A stretch of DNA of 11,904 nucleotides from CAZICM01 sp964537685 (lineage in GTDB: Bacteria; Myxococcota_A; Polyangia; Polyangiales; Polyangiaceae): the NCBI GenBank assembly GCA_964537685.1, contig CAZICM010000112.1, forward strand, positions 1 through 11,904, read 5' to 3'. Under the pieces are notes generated by a model. It had not been told where the DNA came from, made no database searches, and saw only the letters and a list, made by a program, of their open reading frames with translations. How positions within the stretch are numbered: the stretch's first letter is position 1; each line of letters starts with the position of its first letter. Positions 11,832 to 11,904 of this stretch are shown in pieces. Position numbers and translations under genes: made by a program.

Positions 11832-11904
11832 GGGGTCGTAGCTCAATGGGAGAGCAACCGCTTCGCGAGCGGTAGACACGGGTTCGACTCCCGTCTTCTC
11901 CACC
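11832..11904 (+). tRNA. tRNA-Ala(CGC), 3' end at window edge
   Basis: Same body as the neighbouring Ala gene, with anticodon stem ACCGC/GCGGT and loop TTCGCGA (CGC). The acceptor GGGGTCG/CTTCTCC again shows G3-U70 and the same two mismatches. The discriminator A and two C lie at the very end of the window, so the array probably continues. Confidence 0.88.

Noticed and set aside
11721..11903. Minus-strand frame reading KTGVEPVSTA... with an internal repeat
   Set aside because: This is the familiar false protein from translating the antisense of tRNA T arms and anticodon arms (two Ala tRNAs).

Overview
The window looks like chromosome of a Gram-negative bacterium of the deltaproteobacterial/Myxococcota type. 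This is an inference from an outer-membrane protein with a long array of calcium-binding thrombospondin type-3 repeats, a periplasmic c-type cytochrome of the MauG/peroxidase class, and moderately high GC in the coding part. No taxonomic marker is present, so the placement is tentative.

Bases 1-6438 are ordinary protein-coding DNA. They hold the 3' end of a di-haem-type cytochrome c gene and a secreted Cys-rich protein of unknown function. These converge, with a 41-bp overlap, on a maf / GT39-like membrane glycosyltransferase pair that is read on the minus strand and coupled by an ATGA overlap. Divergent from maf is a two-gene plus-strand unit: an OmpA-family protein with six TSP3-type repeats, overlapping by one base a PCC/DUF296-domain protein that carries a C-terminal SH3/Tudor-like tail.

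Bases 6439-7867 carry no convincing protein gene. They contain a 10-bp tandem repeat, a good sigma70-type promoter followed by a structured RNA and a strong terminator (an unidentified ncRNA candidate), several hairpins and a 42-bp tandem repeat.

Bases 7868-11904 are a tRNA island built around a Ro60/TROVE protein gene (rsr). Ten tRNA genes precede it: Tyr, Lys(TTT), Lys(CTT), Gln, Asn, Thr, Glu, Phe, Pro and an odd His. After it come four abnormal tRNA genes mixed with Asp, Asp, Arg, Trp, Ala, Ala, and the array runs off the window edge.

The striking result is that the four abnormal tRNA genes (10832-10924, 10927-11048, 11177-11305, 11512-11637) each contain a 45-60 nt hairpin insert whose tip reads like the Ro-binding helix of Y RNAs. 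A CTTGCC(C/T) strand pairs with a GGGCCG strand, best seen as CCTTGCCC paired with GGGCCGAAGG. Vertebrate Y RNAs have CUUGACC and GGUCCGAAGG. Below the tip lies a base-paired helix P1 whose sequence differs in every copy but always pairs, and every copy ends in the same TTAWCGA box. These genes therefore appear to be tRNA-Y RNA chimeras lying immediately downstream of the Ro protein that would bind them. Their topology is permuted relative to classical Y RNAs: the ends sit at a tRNA acceptor stem and the Ro-binding helix is capped by a short loop. I know of no description of such a system, but I could not search, and all structures were folded by eye.
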